Shown: positions 30,729 to 39,709, counted from the stretch's first letter. The stretch: 64,000 bases of DNA from Algoriphagus machipongonensis (GCF_000166275.1 NZ_CM001023.1:3723001-3787000), one strand, 5' to 3'. Numbers and translations: made by a program. The notes: generated by a model from the sequence alone, not told the origin.

Positions 30729-33700
30729 ATGATATTCTTCTTCGAATCCCCTCAAAACCTTATCTACGCCGTACAAACTCCACAACCCTTTGCTCCTGAA
30801 GACGTCCAGAAATTAATCTGGCTTTTCGGAGAAGCCAAAGCACTGGAAACCAACAATGTAGAAGGTAAATTCTCTGGTCCCAGAAAAGAAATGATTACTC
30901 CCTGGTCCACCAACGCCGTGGAAATTGCCAAAAACATGGGAATTGAAGGTGTGGTAAGAATTGAAGAATTTTTCCCGATGAAGGCCGGAGATCAAATCGA
31001 CCCTATGCTCCAGAAAGCATACGAAGGTTTGGATCAGGATATTTTTGATATCCATTTACAGCCTGAGCCAATTGTCGAAATCAAAGATATTGCTTCTTAC
31101 AATCAGAAAGAGGGACTTGCCCTTAGTCAAGAGGAAGTAGACTACCTGGAAAATGTTTCCCAACAGCTAGGGAGACCTTTGACAGACTCTGAGGTATTTG
31201 GTTTTAGCCAGGTAAACTCTGAGCATTGCCGCCATAAAATTTTCAATGGCACCTTTATCATCGACGGAGAGGAGAAGCCAATGACGCTTTTCCAACTGAT
31301 CAAGGAAACCTCTAAAAAGCATCCGAATAGAATTGCCTCTGCCTATAAAGACAATGTGGCATTTGTAGGGGGGCCAAGAGCACAACAATTCGCCCCAAAA
31401 ACTCAGGATAAAGCAGACTTTTTCGAAACCAGAGATATCGATACCGTCATCTCTTTAAAAGCTGAAACACATAATTTCCCCACTACGGTAGAGCCTTTCA
31501 ATGGAGCGGCAACGGGTGGTGGTGGAGAGATCCGTGATAGAATGGCTGGAGGAACAGCTTCTATTCCATTAGCAGGTACTGCTGTTTACATGACCTCTTA
31601 TTCAAGGTCTGAAAAAGGAAGAAGTTGGGAGAAAAACCTGCCAGAAAGACCATGGTTATATCAAACACCGATGGATATCCTAATCAAGGCATCCAATGGA
31701 GCTTCTGATTTCGGAAATAAATTTGGTCAACCACTGATTGCAGGTTCAGTTTTAACATTCGAACACGAGGAAGACGATAAGCAGCATGGATTTGACAAAG
31801 TAATCATGCTAGCAGGTGGTGTAGGTTTTACCAATGCCAAATACACGAAAAAGGAGGAGCCTAAAGCAGGCGACCAAATCGTGATCATGGGTGGTGACAA
31901 CTACCGTATCGGAATGGGCGGATCTGCAGTTTCTTCCTTAAACACGGGAGAGCTTTCCAATGCCATCGAACTCAACGCGATCCAAAGATCCAATCCTGAA
32001 ATGCAAAAAAGGGTTGCCAATGTCATCCGTGCCATGGCAGAAGATGAAAACAACCCCATCATCTCCATTCACGATCATGGAGCAGGTGGACACCTAAACT
32101 GCCTTTCCGAATTGGTAGAAGATACGGGAGGCACGATTCACATCGACCAACTTCCTGTAGGAGACCCTACCCTTTCCGCTAAGGAAATCGTGGGAAATGA
32201 ATCTCAGGAGAGAATGGGCTTAGTGATCGGTAAAAAAGATATTGACACACTTCAGACTATTTCTGAAAGAGAAAGAGCTCCTTTCTATGTCGTAGGTGAA
32301 ACGACTGGAGATATGCACTTCAAATTTGAGAATCAGAAAACGGGTGAAAAACCAGTAGACTGGAATCTCAGCTATATGTTTGGTTCCTCTCCAAAAACAA
32401 TTTTGGAGGACAAAACGCAGAATGCCTCTTTTTCTGAAGCAGCCTATTCTCAGTCTGAAATCACAAATTACATACAAGAAGTGTTGCAGCTTGAGGCCGT
32501 GGCTTGCAAGGATTGGCTGACCAATAAAGTCGATCGATCCGTTACCGGTAGAGTTGCCAATCAGCAGACTACTGGAGCCATCCAATTGCCATTAAATGAC
32601 GTGGCTGTGATGGCTTTGGACTTTACAGGAAATAAGGGAATCGCTACTTCCATTGGACATGCGCCAGTTGCAGCATTGGCAAACCCAGAAGCAGGTAGCC
32701 GCTTGGCGATTGCAGAAGCCATGACCAATTTGATTTTTGCTCCAATTCAGGATGGGTTGGCAGGAATTTCCCTTTCTGCCAACTGGATGTGGCCTGCAAA
32801 GAATGAAGGCGAAAACGATCGCTTATATCGTGCCGTGGAATCAGTTTCTAAATTTGCGATTGATTTGGGAGTGAATATTCCTACCGGAAAAGACTCTTTA
32901 TCCATGACTCAAAAATATCCTGATGGGAAAACAGTCTATTCTCCGGGAACGGTCATTATTTCTACAGTGGGTGAATGCTTCGATGTTCAGAAAACGGTAA
33001 AAACGGCACTTCACCCGATCAAAGGAAGTAGAATCCTATATATCAACTTCTCCAATGATGATTTTAAGTTAGCAGGCTCTAGTTTTTATCAAGCCCTCAA
33101 TAAAATCGGAACGGAGACTCCAGATGTAAAAAGCCCTGAATATTTTGCCAAGGCATTTACAGCGATCCAAGACTTGATTGATCAAGGCTGGTTATTGGCA
33201 GGGCATGACATATCTTCTGGCGGTTTGATCACGGCATTACTTGAAATGTGCTTCCCAAGCCCAGGAGTGGGACTGAAAGTTCATGTGGACCGTATGGGTG
33301 AGGAAGATTTGGTGAAAGTCCTATTTGCTGAAAACCCAGGAATTCTGATTCAGGTAGCCGATGAAAATGCCGTGGAAGCACTTTTAGTCGAAGCGGATGT
33401 AGATTATGTGGAATTAGCGAAAGTCACAGACAGCGGCAAACTGGACTTAAAAGGAAAAGATATCAGCCTGGATATTGCAGAACTTCGTGATACTTGGTTT
33501 AAGTCTTCCTACTTATTGGACAAAAAACAAAGCGGTGAGAAATTAGCAAAAGACCGTTTTGAAAATTATAAAAATCAGGCCCTATCTTACGAATTCGCTG
33601 AAGGATGGAAAGGAAGTTTTGAAGGAGCCGGTCTGGATCCATTTAGAAAATCTTCCGGCAAGGCCAAAGCAGCTATCATCCGGGAAAAAGGTGTGAATGG

Positions 33701-34412
33701 AGATCGTGAGATGGCCTATTCACTTTGGTTGGCTGGCTTTGATGTCAAGGACGTTCATATGACCGATTTGATTGCAGGTCGAGAGAACTTGGAAGATGTG
33801 CAGATGATCGTCTTCGTAGGCGGATTCTCTAACTCCGATGTATTAGGATCAGCCAAAGGTTGGGCGGGTGCATTCCTTTATAATCCAAAAGCAAAACAAG
33901 CGCTTGACAACTTCTACGCTCGTCCTGACACCTTAAGTTTGGGTGTTTGTAACGGTTGCCAATTAATGGTAGAGTTAGGTCTAGCCACTCCTACCCATAC
34001 AGAAAAGCCCAAGATGCTTCATAATGAATCGCATAAGTTTGAATCTACTTTTGTGAATGTGACCATTCCTGAAAACAGCTCTGTGATGTTAGGTTCACTT
34101 AGTGGACAGAGGCTGGGTGTTTGGGTAGCTCATGGAGAAGGGAAATTCTCTCTTCCATTGGCATCTGACCAATACAATTTCGCCATGAAATATAGCTATG
34201 AAGCCTATCCAGGTAATCCAAATGGATCGGATTATGCGACCGCCGGTATTGCTTCTGCGGATGGACGTCACTTAGCGATTATGCCACATATTGAGCGTAG
34301 TTTGAAGCCTTGGAACTGGCCTTACTATCCTAGCGACAGAAAAGATGATTTCACCCCTTGGATGGAGGCATTTGTGAATGCGAGGAAGTGGATTGAGACT
34401 CACAATTCTTAA
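30729..34412 (+). CDS. purL: Phosphoribosylformylglycinamidine synthase, large single-chain form
   Basis: Converts FGAR to FGAM in purine synthesis with ATP and glutamine. 1227 residues, the fused form carrying synthase and glutaminase. Visible in order: linker and N-terminal domain (SQVNSEHCRHKIF), the AIRS-like ATP domains (KAETHNFPTTVEPFNGAATG, GNESQERMGLV, GHDISSGGLITALLEM) and the C-terminal class I amidotransferase with nucleophile Cys in LSLGVCNGCQLMVE and the His/Glu pair in IMPHIERS. It is a single gene with its own terminator; the cassette array begins just after. Confidence 0.98.
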   Translation: MIFFFESPQNLIYAVQTPQPFAPEDVQKLIWLFGEAKALETNNVEGKFSGPRKEMITPWSTNAVEIAKNMGIEGVVRIEEFFPMKAGDQIDPMLQKAYEGLDQDIFDIHLQPEPIVEIKDIASYNQKEGLALSQEEVDYLENVSQQLGRPLTDSEVFGFSQVNSEHCRHKIFNGTFIIDGEEKPMTLFQLIKETSKKHPNRIASAYKDNVAFVGGPRAQQFAPKTQDKADFFETRDIDTVISLKAETHNFPTTVEPFNGAATGGGGEIRDRMAGGTASIPLAGTAVYMTSYSRSEKGRSWEKNLPERPWLYQTPMDILIKASNGASDFGNKFGQPLIAGSVLTFEHEEDDKQHGFDKVIMLAGGVGFTNAKYTKKEEPKAGDQIVIMGGDNYRIGMGGSAVSSLNTGELSNAIELNAIQRSNPEMQKRVANVIRAMAEDENNPIISIHDHGAGGHLNCLSELVEDTGGTIHIDQLPVGDPTLSAKEIVGNESQERMGLVIGKKDIDTLQTISERERAPFYVVGETTGDMHFKFENQKTGEKPVDWNLSYMFGSSPKTILEDKTQNASFSEAAYSQSEITNYIQEVLQLEAVACKDWLTNKVDRSVTGRVANQQTTGAIQLPLNDVAVMALDFTGNKGIATSIGHAPVAALANPEAGSRLAIAEAMTNLIFAPIQDGLAGISLSANWMWPAKNEGENDRLYRAVESVSKFAIDLGVNIPTGKDSLSMTQKYPDGKTVYSPGTVIISTVGECFDVQKTVKTALHPIKGSRILYINFSNDDFKLAGSSFYQALNKIGTETPDVKSPEYFAKAFTAIQDLIDQGWLLAGHDISSGGLITALLEMCFPSPGVGLKVHVDRMGEEDLVKVLFAENPGILIQVADENAVEALLVEADVDYVELAKVTDSGKLDLKGKDISLDIAELRDTWFKSSYLLDKKQSGEKLAKDRFENYKNQALSYEFAEGWKGSFEGAGLDPFRKSSGKAKAAIIREKGVNGDREMAYSLWLAGFDVKDVHMTDLIAGRENLEDVQMIVFVGGFSNSDVLGSAKGWAGAFLYNPKAKQALDNFYARPDTLSLGVCNGCQLMVELGLATPTHTEKPKMLHNESHKFESTFVNVTIPENSSVMLGSLSGQRLGVWVAHGEGKFSLPLASDQYNFAMKYSYEAYPGNPNGSDYATAGIASADGRHLAIMPHIERSLKPWNWPYYPSDRKDDFTPWMEAFVNARKWIETHNS

Positions 34413-34478
34413 ACTTCAACATTCATCATTCGATATTATTCTGATTGGAATATTGAAAGATTGAAAAATTTCACACAC

Positions 34479-34511
34479 AAATCCCTTGGAGCAATCTGAG
34501 GGATTTTTTTT
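34479..34511 (+). terminator. Rho-independent terminator after purL
   Basis: Stem AAATCCCT (34479-34486) / AGGGATTT (34499-34506), then a run of T to about 34511. It insulates purL from the cassette array. Confidence 0.85.
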
Positions 34512-34619
34512 TGATATTTTTCTATATATTGAAATACTTTTAGTTCATTATATAAAAACGATTTTTATGCGATTGCTACAAATGAAAAAGAGGGAAAGCG
34601 TTTTAGGGAAATTTACTTT

Positions 34620-34801
34620 TGATAATAAGCTAAAAGTCTGCAATCCTACCCAATTTGTGAAGAGTGGTACAGATCTAAGATATATTCAAGTATTATTGGG
34701 TCACAATTCCAGTAAAAAGACAGTCCCGATAGCTATCGGGATACACTCATGTCAGTGAAAAGAAACTTAGACTAATCCGCTTCCCGTTCGATGATCTATA
34801 G
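34620..34801 (+). pseudogene. 3' remnant 1 of an integron-integrase-like tyrosine recombinase
   Basis: Two frames together carry the C terminus of a tyrosine recombinase. SGTDLRYIQVLLGHNSSKKT (box II region with the LLGH motif) is followed, after a frame-shifting palindrome at 34724-34741, by YTHVSEKKLRLIRFPFDDL and a TAG at 34799. A YTHV-x(n)-SP/FP-(L/F)D ending is typical of integron integrases rather than XerC/D. The upstream part, including the catalytic Arg and HxxR regions, is missing or unreadable. It reads in the same direction as the cassettes. The region 34512-34619 holds nothing recognisable. Confidence 0.7.
34724..34741. repeat. Short palindrome inside integrase remnant 1
   Basis: TCCCGATAGCTATCGGGA, an 18-bp perfect palindrome lying between the codons for KKT and YTHVS. 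It replaces the two codons expected there and shifts the frame. The same position in remnant 2 holds a related hairpin (35671-35688). Confidence 0.85.
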
Positions 34802-34814
34802 AAAGACAAAACCT

Positions 34815-34879
34815 GTGACTAGCTGATTCAATTCGGCACATAGTCACTATAAAACAGTAACAATAAACAAGTTGTAAAC
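34815..34879 (+). other. attI-like site 1
   Basis: A hairpin (GTGACTA 34815-34821 / TAGTCAC 34841-34847) is followed by the 19-bp sequence GTAACAATAAACAAGTTGT (34857-34875), which recurs exactly at 35814-35832. Both copies lie just downstream of an integrase 3' end and end in GTTGT, the start of a cassette. That is the position and form expected of an integron attI. The crossover would be after G34871. Confidence 0.6.
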
Positions 34880-34911
34880 AAGCTAATAAAAATCAGTAAT
34901 TGAATTAAAAT

Positions 34912-35634
34912 ATGGCGAAAATCCCAATCGAAATTGAAAAAATAAATACCGCATATCGAAATTTTAGCTCAAATGATAATGCAGAAAATGAAAGGACAGA
35001 ATATTTAGTTTCAATAATTGAGAAAGGACAGAATTGGAATAAAACTTTCCGTTGCGGACTAAAAGAATTGACAAAATTGCGTGACGAAATTTCGGATATA
35101 ATTGACAAGACAACGACTGCCGAAAAGCTAAATATCACAAATGATAGAGCAAAAATACTTGACAAACATTATGAAGATGATGAATTGTGTCAAGGTTGTA
35201 ATTATAAACTAACCCATAACTGTTTGACTTGTATTTTCGATTTACAAAGTCCACTCGAAAGAAAACTATTTCTTGCGTTGAACAAAAAATACATCCGATT
35301 TGAGGCTCAATATCCTCTAAACTGGAAAGGAGAAAATATTTCCATCGCTGGAAAAACCTATGATAATCCCAGAAATAATTTCAAAGATGTTTTAACTGTA
35401 GCGGATTTTTATATTGAGAAAAAAGGAGTCAAATTATGTGTTTATACAGATGGACACACTTATCACGAAAGAACTGAAGAACAAGCTCAAAGAGATAAGC
35501 GAATTGATAGGAAATTACAAGAACTTGGTTTTCAAGTATTGAGATATACAGGAAAAGATGTAAACGAAAACACAGATTTAATAGTCAATGAAATCAAAAA
35601 GTGGATAGAAAAGCCAGTTTACAATAACGTATAA
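34912..35634 (+). CDS. Cassette 0: DUF559/Vsr-like PD-(D/E)XK nuclease-fold protein
   Basis: 240 residues. A Cys cluster CQGCNYKLTHNCLTC (about 93-107) suggests a zinc knuckle. It is followed by a nuclease-like core: SPLERKLFLALNK (acidic residue), VADFYI, then LCVYTDGHTYHE and RDKRIDRKLQELGFQVLRYT, the order seen in DUF559/very-short-patch-repair-type endonucleases. This could be a DNA-cutting defence or repair enzyme; that is inferred from fold motifs only. The C terminus (PVYNNV) reads through a degenerate R'' box (GTTTACAAT, 35617-35625). It is bracketed by two integrase-remnant/attI-like units. Confidence 0.6.
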   Translation: MAKIPIEIEKINTAYRNFSSNDNAENERTEYLVSIIEKGQNWNKTFRCGLKELTKLRDEISDIIDKTTTAEKLNITNDRAKILDKHYEDDELCQGCNYKLTHNCLTCIFDLQSPLERKLFLALNKKYIRFEAQYPLNWKGENISIAGKTYDNPRNNFKDVLTVADFYIEKKGVKLCVYTDGHTYHERTEEQAQRDKRIDRKLQELGFQVLRYTGKDVNENTDLIVNEIKKWIEKPVYNNV

Positions 35635-35640
35635 AAACAG

Positions 35641-35748
35641 TAGGGGAGCATAATTCAAGTAAGACGACAGTCCCGATTTCTATCGGGATACACCCATGTG
35701 AGTCAGAAGAGTCTTCAAAAAATCAGGAGTCCATTTGACGACTTATAA
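35641..35748 (+). pseudogene. 3' remnant 2 of an integron-integrase-like recombinase
   Basis: EHNSSKTT, a hairpin TCCCGAT-TTCT-ATCGGGA (35671-35688) that shifts the frame, then YTHVSQKSLQKIRSPFDDL and TAA at 35746. The IRSPFDDL end closely resembles the RSPLD-type C terminus of integron integrases. It is clearly related to remnant 1 but diverged from it (e.g. SQKSLQKIRSP against SEKKLRLIRFP), so the two are not a very recent duplication. It lies only 6 bp after the stop of the cassette 0 gene. Confidence 0.7.
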
Positions 35749-35768
35749 AAATATAAAATAAGGTAAAA

Positions 35769-35836
35769 CCGTATCTATCAGCCCAAAAACAGGTAAGTAT
35801 ATACGGAAAAACCGTAACAATAAACAAGTTGTGGTG
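35769..35836 (+). other. attI-like site 2
   Basis: A hairpin (CCGTAT 35769-35774 / ATACGG 35801-35806) is followed by GTAACAATAAACAAGTTGT (35814-35832), identical over 19 bp to attI-like site 1. It continues GTTGTGGTG, the first box of cassette 1, whose complement CACCACAAC ends that cassette at 36391-36399. Confidence 0.6.
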
Positions 35837-35856
35837 CATATAAGACGACATTGGCA

Positions 35857-36381
35857 ATGATAATAAGACAAGAAACCCAAAATGACCATAAGGAAGTCTT
35901 TAGCGTAATTGAAAGTGCTTTTAAAGACGCTGAATTCGCTGACCACACTGAACAGTTTTTGGTCGAACGATTAAGAAAATCGGACGCTTTCATTCCTGAA
36001 CTATCAATGGTAGCGGAAATTGACGGTAAAACAGTTGGACATATTCTATTGACAAAACTTAAAATCAAGAACGAGTCGAATGAATTCGATTCATTGGCGT
36101 TGGCACCTGTTTCTGTATTACCTGAATTTCAAGGAAAAGGAATTGGTGGAAAACTAATACTTGAATCGCACAAAAAGGCAAAAGAATTAGGGTATAAATC
36201 AATCGTTCTTCTAGGACACGAAAAATACTATCCAAGATTCGGATATGAACAAGCAGATAAGTACGGAATAGAATTGCCATTTGAAGTTCCGAAAGAGAAT
36301 TGTATGGTAATTGAATTAATAGAAAATGGACTGAAAGGAGTAAATGGAATGGTTGAATATCCAAAAGAGTTTAATGAATAA
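35857..36381 (+). CDS. Cassette 1: GNAT-family N-acetyltransferase
   Basis: 174 residues from ATG 35857 (TTG 35851 is also in frame). It has the acetyl-CoA binding pattern LAPVSVLPEFQGKGIGGKLI (motif A, Q-x-x-G-x-G) and the C-terminal VLLGHEKYYPRFGYEQA typical of this GNAT group. The acceptor is unknown. It starts 29 bp after the attI-like crossover, the first-cassette position where expression is usually strongest in integrons. Confidence 0.85.
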   Translation: MIIRQETQNDHKEVFSVIESAFKDAEFADHTEQFLVERLRKSDAFIPELSMVAEIDGKTVGHILLTKLKIKNESNEFDSLALAPVSVLPEFQGKGIGGKLILESHKKAKELGYKSIVLLGHEKYYPRFGYEQADKYGIELPFEVPKENCMVIELIENGLKGVNGMVEYPKEFNE

Positions 36382-36390
36382 AAAATACGA

Positions 36391-36523
36391 CACCACAACA
36401 ACGCATATAGCTTATGGCGGGTGAACGGCTGCCAGGAAGGTTTTCGCTCCTTAGCCAGCTTTGGTTTCGGTGGACAGGAAAGTGCTTCGAAACCGCCACA
36501 AAGCCATATGCAAACCGTTAGCC
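36391..36523 (+). repeat. attC-like site 1 (133 bp)
   Basis: R'' CACCACAAC (36391-36399) and R' GTTAGCC (36517-36523). Inner arms GCATATAGCTTATGGCGG / GCCACAAAGCCATATGC pair with mismatches. R'' is complementary to the start of cassette 1 (GTTGTGGTG), not to the R' that follows it. Confidence 0.8.
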
Positions 36524-36566
36524 TTCACCAAAAAAAATATGGATGCTAAAAAAATAATATTTTCAA

Positions 36567-37025
36567 ATGCCTGGCTTTAACTTGATAATTGGACTTTTAA
36601 TAATTTTAGGGGTAACTAAAATAACCACTGAAAGATTTCCTTATACTAAAAAACAAAGAGTTACAAATTTTTTTATACTAATTGCAGGATTTATTATTCT
36701 TTATTTTGGCTACAAATGTCGAGTTGAAAACAATGGCTTTATTCTTGGCGTTTTACCAAATTTTTTAACTGGTCTTTTTTATCCTTCTCTAATAGTTATG
36801 TCAGGATTCAGGGTGAAGAATTTCTTGAAAAAAGAAGAATATTCATGGATAATATTCACCCTTTTTATTTGGACATTATATGAGTTTATGCTGATTTTCG
36901 ATGGAAGGTTCTTTGATATATTTGACATAATTGCAACTTTAATTGGATCAGTAATCAGTGTACCAATACTTCTTATGTTAACAAGTTCTACACATAATAC
37001 ACCTAATGATCACTATGACAACTGA
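36567..37025 (+). CDS. Cassette 2: small multi-pass membrane protein, unknown
   Basis: 152 residues with about four hydrophobic segments (NLIIGLLIILGVTKI, FFILIAGFIILYFGY, WIIFTLFIWTLYEFMLIF, IIATLIGSVISVPILLMLT). No family recognised. It lies 50 bp into its cassette and is followed by attC-like site 2. Confidence 0.6.
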   Translation: MPGFNLIIGLLIILGVTKITTERFPYTKKQRVTNFFILIAGFIILYFGYKCRVENNGFILGVLPNFLTGLFYPSLIVMSGFRVKNFLKKEEYSWIIFTLFIWTLYEFMLIFDGRFFDIFDIIATLIGSVISVPILLMLTSSTHNTPNDHYDN

Positions 37026-37080
37026 AACTTTCAATCATGAATATTTTTTCAGTATTAAAAATGAATTATTAATAAAGGCG

Positions 37081-37143
37081 AAAGGCTAACACCGTGTATA
37101 GTTCATGCCCTTCGGGACACGCACCATACACAAACCGTTGTGG
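37081..37143 (+). repeat. attC-like site 2 (63 bp)
   Basis: R'' AAAGGCTAAC (37081-37090) and R' GTTGTGG (37137-37143), with arms GTGTATAGTTC / GCACCATACAC and an inner GCCC/GGG turn. R'' is complementary to GTTAGCCTT at the start of cassette 2. Confidence 0.82.
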
Positions 37144-37160
37144 GCAATTCTGAGAACAAA

Positions 37161-37811
37161 ATGAAGCTTCCTGCATTTAATGCAAAAATTTTTGTACCGT
37201 TTAAAGGAATCGATTGGAGGATCAATTCTTCAAAATTAATGTATGGAGGTTATATTCTATTCTTGATGATTGGTTTAATAGCCAGCCAAGTGAATTTATC
37301 TTCAAACATTGATTATTCAATTAGGACTTTACTTTTTTCTATATTAGGAATGATTTTTTATTCAGCCTATTGGGGTTCCAGGGAAAAGGAAAAGAAATAT
37401 GGGAAATTAGAGGGTGAACTTGAAATATGCGTGGAAAGAATCAGAATAAATGACTATTCGTATTCTTGGACTGAAATAGAAAAATTTGAGTTTAGAACTT
37501 TTCAAGTAGTTGATGAAAAATTATGGTCTGAAACGTATCCGATTGCAAGATACTACGGTGGACCAGCTTATTCTCAAGGTGTGAATAACTTCATTGAGTT
37601 TATGGTTGATGATAAGAAAGTGAAAGTTTTTTTTCAATTGGAAACCCCTTCACACAAAGTTGAGCTAAAGAGAATGATGCGTTTGCTTCTTTTTCATGAT
37701 CGAATAGATCTCTCCACTACCTATCTGGGATTAAACTTGGATTATGAGGAAATTCAAAAATTGAAAAAAGCCAAAGCTAAGTATTTTATCGACCTGGAGG
37801 CACAATTCTAA
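37161..37811 (+). CDS. Cassette 3: membrane-anchored protein, unknown
   Basis: 216 residues from ATG 37161; the in-frame GTG at 37140 is part of the attC R' box and is an unlikely start. Two TM helices near the N terminus (YGGYILFLMIGLIASQV and TLLFSILGMIFYSAYWG) are followed by a soluble domain (YSWTEIEKFEFRTFQV) resembling PH-like proteins of two-helix plus domain type. Function unknown. Confidence 0.6.
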   Translation: MKLPAFNAKIFVPFKGIDWRINSSKLMYGGYILFLMIGLIASQVNLSSNIDYSIRTLLFSILGMIFYSAYWGSREKEKKYGKLEGELEICVERIRINDYSYSWTEIEKFEFRTFQVVDEKLWSETYPIARYYGGPAYSQGVNNFIEFMVDDKKVKVFFQLETPSHKVELKRMMRLLLFHDRIDLSTTYLGLNLDYEEIQKLKKAKAKYFIDLEAQF

Positions 37812-37885
37812 TTTTACAAGACTTCTCAATTGGATGATAAAATAACCTGTACAAAAATCCTACAAGTTCAATATCAAGAAGAAAA

Positions 37886-38018
37886 GCCCATAACATCACC
37901 TTGGAATACAGCGGGCTGTTTCGAGTTAATAGAAAGTTTCATATTTGTAATAAGTTAGTAGTAGGCTGAATAGGGATGGACTTTGAATGCCCGCCGTTTC
38001 CAAGCCAAACCGTTAGCC
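37886..38018 (+). repeat. attC-like site 3 (133 bp)
   Basis: R'' GCCCATAAC (37886-37894) and R' GTTAGCC (38012-38018). Inner arms CTTGGAA/TTCCAAG and GCGGGC/GCCCGC pair perfectly. R'' matches the complement of the cassette 3 start (GTTGTGGGC) with one transition. Confidence 0.78.
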
Positions 38019-38038
38019 TTCATTACATTTAAAACTGA

Positions 38039-38773
38039 ATGACAGAAACTATACATAAGCAACTAACAATAAAACGGGGAATTCTGGCCATTGTGGTCAT
38101 GTACGCATGTCAACTCCTAGCCGGAATTATTATCTCTTATGGGTTTAAGTTCTTTTCGCCTAATAATGAAGTTCCTATCGAGATCTTAGGACTCACTTCT
38201 GCTTTGCTAAGTGGCATCATGATAATTACTTTTTTCTGGTGGGATATCCGTAAATCAGGTGAACCTTTTTATCCTGAGATAGGACTTCAAAAAAGTAAGA
38301 TTAAAAAAAGCAAAGGTCTTTTATTGGTTTTATCAGCATTGATATTAACGCACTTTTTGGCATGGATATATAGATCATTAATCTTACCTGCCTTAGGTCA
38401 CGAAGGAATCATTGGAGGCGGCTCCAAGATGTTTAGCTACATCAAAACAAATGGAGGATCACTTGAAATGTCTGGTTTTTTACTACTAGCACTCCTTGTT
38501 GGACCCATTATGGAAGAAGTTGTATTTAGGGGATATTTGCAATCTTCACTAGCAAAGAAAATACCTTCCTGGGCTGCTATATTGATAACTTCTATTGTTT
38601 TTACCGTTGGTCATAATCCCATGATATTATGGCCCATGTATTTTCTGTATAGTGCAACATGGGGTTGGATCTTATTACGCACAGGCTCATTAAAAATGGC
38701 GATCCTAATTCATGTTCTAAGTAACTTATTTTATGCTGTTGTAGGTTTTGCGGGGTGGGATATTCTTGCCTAA
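38039..38773 (+). CDS. Cassette 4: CPBP-family intramembrane glutamic protease
   Basis: Multi-pass membrane protein of 244 residues with the CPBP/Abi motifs: EExxxR in GPIMEEVVFRGYLQ, a His in VGHNPMIL and the final HVLSN. Related proteins process prenylated substrates in eukaryotes and act in bacteriocin immunity or unknown roles in bacteria. It starts 27 bp into its cassette. Confidence 0.87.
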   Translation: MTETIHKQLTIKRGILAIVVMYACQLLAGIIISYGFKFFSPNNEVPIEILGLTSALLSGIMIITFFWWDIRKSGEPFYPEIGLQKSKIKKSKGLLLVLSALILTHFLAWIYRSLILPALGHEGIIGGGSKMFSYIKTNGGSLEMSGFLLLALLVGPIMEEVVFRGYLQSSLAKKIPSWAAILITSIVFTVGHNPMILWPMYFLYSATWGWILLRTGSLKMAILIHVLSNLFYAVVGFAGWDILA

Positions 38774-38874
38774 TTTGAATATGAGTCAAATAGTATTAAT
38801 TGCTTTCCATGATAGTAAAAAGCTTACAAGATTCAGTTTTGATGCTCCATATTGCAGTAACAAATAAAACGAAA

Positions 38875-38936
38875 GGCTAACAAAACCTAAACTGCATTAA
38901 AACGCAGTTTAGCCAAACCGTTGTGCTTCATTATAA
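38875..38936 (+). repeat. attC-like site 4 (62 bp)
   Basis: R'' GGCTAAC (38875-38881) and R' GTTGTGC (38930-38936). Perfect inner arms CTAAACTGC / GCAGTTTAG with a short loop. AAGGCTAAC is complementary to the cassette 4 start GTTAGCCTT. Confidence 0.85.
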
Positions 38937-38950
38937 GAAACCGCTAACCA

Positions 38951-39709
38951 ATGATAAAATTCTTTAGAAAAATTAGACAAAACTTACTTTCAGAAGGTAA
39001 AACTGGAAAGTATTTGAAATATGCCATCGGAGAAATTATCCTTGTTGTTATTGGCATTTTAATGGCTGTACAGATTAATAATTGGAATGAAAATAGAAAG
39101 AATAATATAATTAAACAGTCATTACTTGAAAATCTAATTGTTGATCTGAAAAAGGACATTGAAAATTTAGAAGCCCTTAATAATGTTAATACAAATGCTG
39201 AAAAAGAAGGATTTTACCTCGCTTCATTTTTAGATAATACCTTGAATGAGGTAGATACTTTAAGGCTTGCAAATTCAATCATTTTTTGTGGATATATTCC
39301 AAATAAATCTATCATATCATCTACCTATAATGACCTCATTAATAGTAATAATATTCACTTATTCAATGATGTAAAATTAAAAAGGCTTTTAGATGATTAT
39401 TATGTGCCAAATTTATGGTCTGAACGTATGAATGCCCGAATTCTTAAAACCGTTTGGTATGATTATCGTGATGAAATGTCAAAATTTCATAGTCCTAAAC
39501 TTTATCAGGATTTTTATGAAATACAAAAATATATAGACGCCTATAATGCTTCAAAATACGATGTGCAATGGTATAAAATCCAGCATAATGAGTACCTGAA
39601 AACCCAAGTGGGAATGATTGGAGCATACAGAATTTTAATAAGGCAAGATTTTGAAGCTTACATTCAAAAAGCTAAAGTAATAACAAACTATTTAGAAAAT
39701 TTAAAATAA
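38951..39709 (+). CDS. Cassette 5: DUF6090-family protein
   Basis: 252 residues with the DUF6090 opening: basic IKFFRKIRQNLLSEGKTGKY, then one TM helix in YAIGEIILVVIGILMAVQIN and NNWNE, and a helical soluble domain. Function unknown; the family is common and often multi-copy in marine Bacteroidota. A broken paralogue, with the same 5' leader, lies at 46878-47084 in the last cassette. Confidence 0.8.
   Translation: MIKFFRKIRQNLLSEGKTGKYLKYAIGEIILVVIGILMAVQINNWNENRKNNIIKQSLLENLIVDLKKDIENLEALNNVNTNAEKEGFYLASFLDNTLNEVDTLRLANSIIFCGYIPNKSIISSTYNDLINSNNIHLFNDVKLKRLLDDYYVPNLWSERMNARILKTVWYDYRDEMSKFHSPKLYQDFYEIQKYIDAYNASKYDVQWYKIQHNEYLKTQVGMIGAYRILIRQDFEAYIQKAKVITNYLENLK

Noticed and set aside
34486..34758. 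Open frame of 90 codons as a gene
   Set aside because: It joins terminator sequence to the frame-shifted integrase remnant; only the last third has coding character, and it ends in the palindrome's wrong frame.
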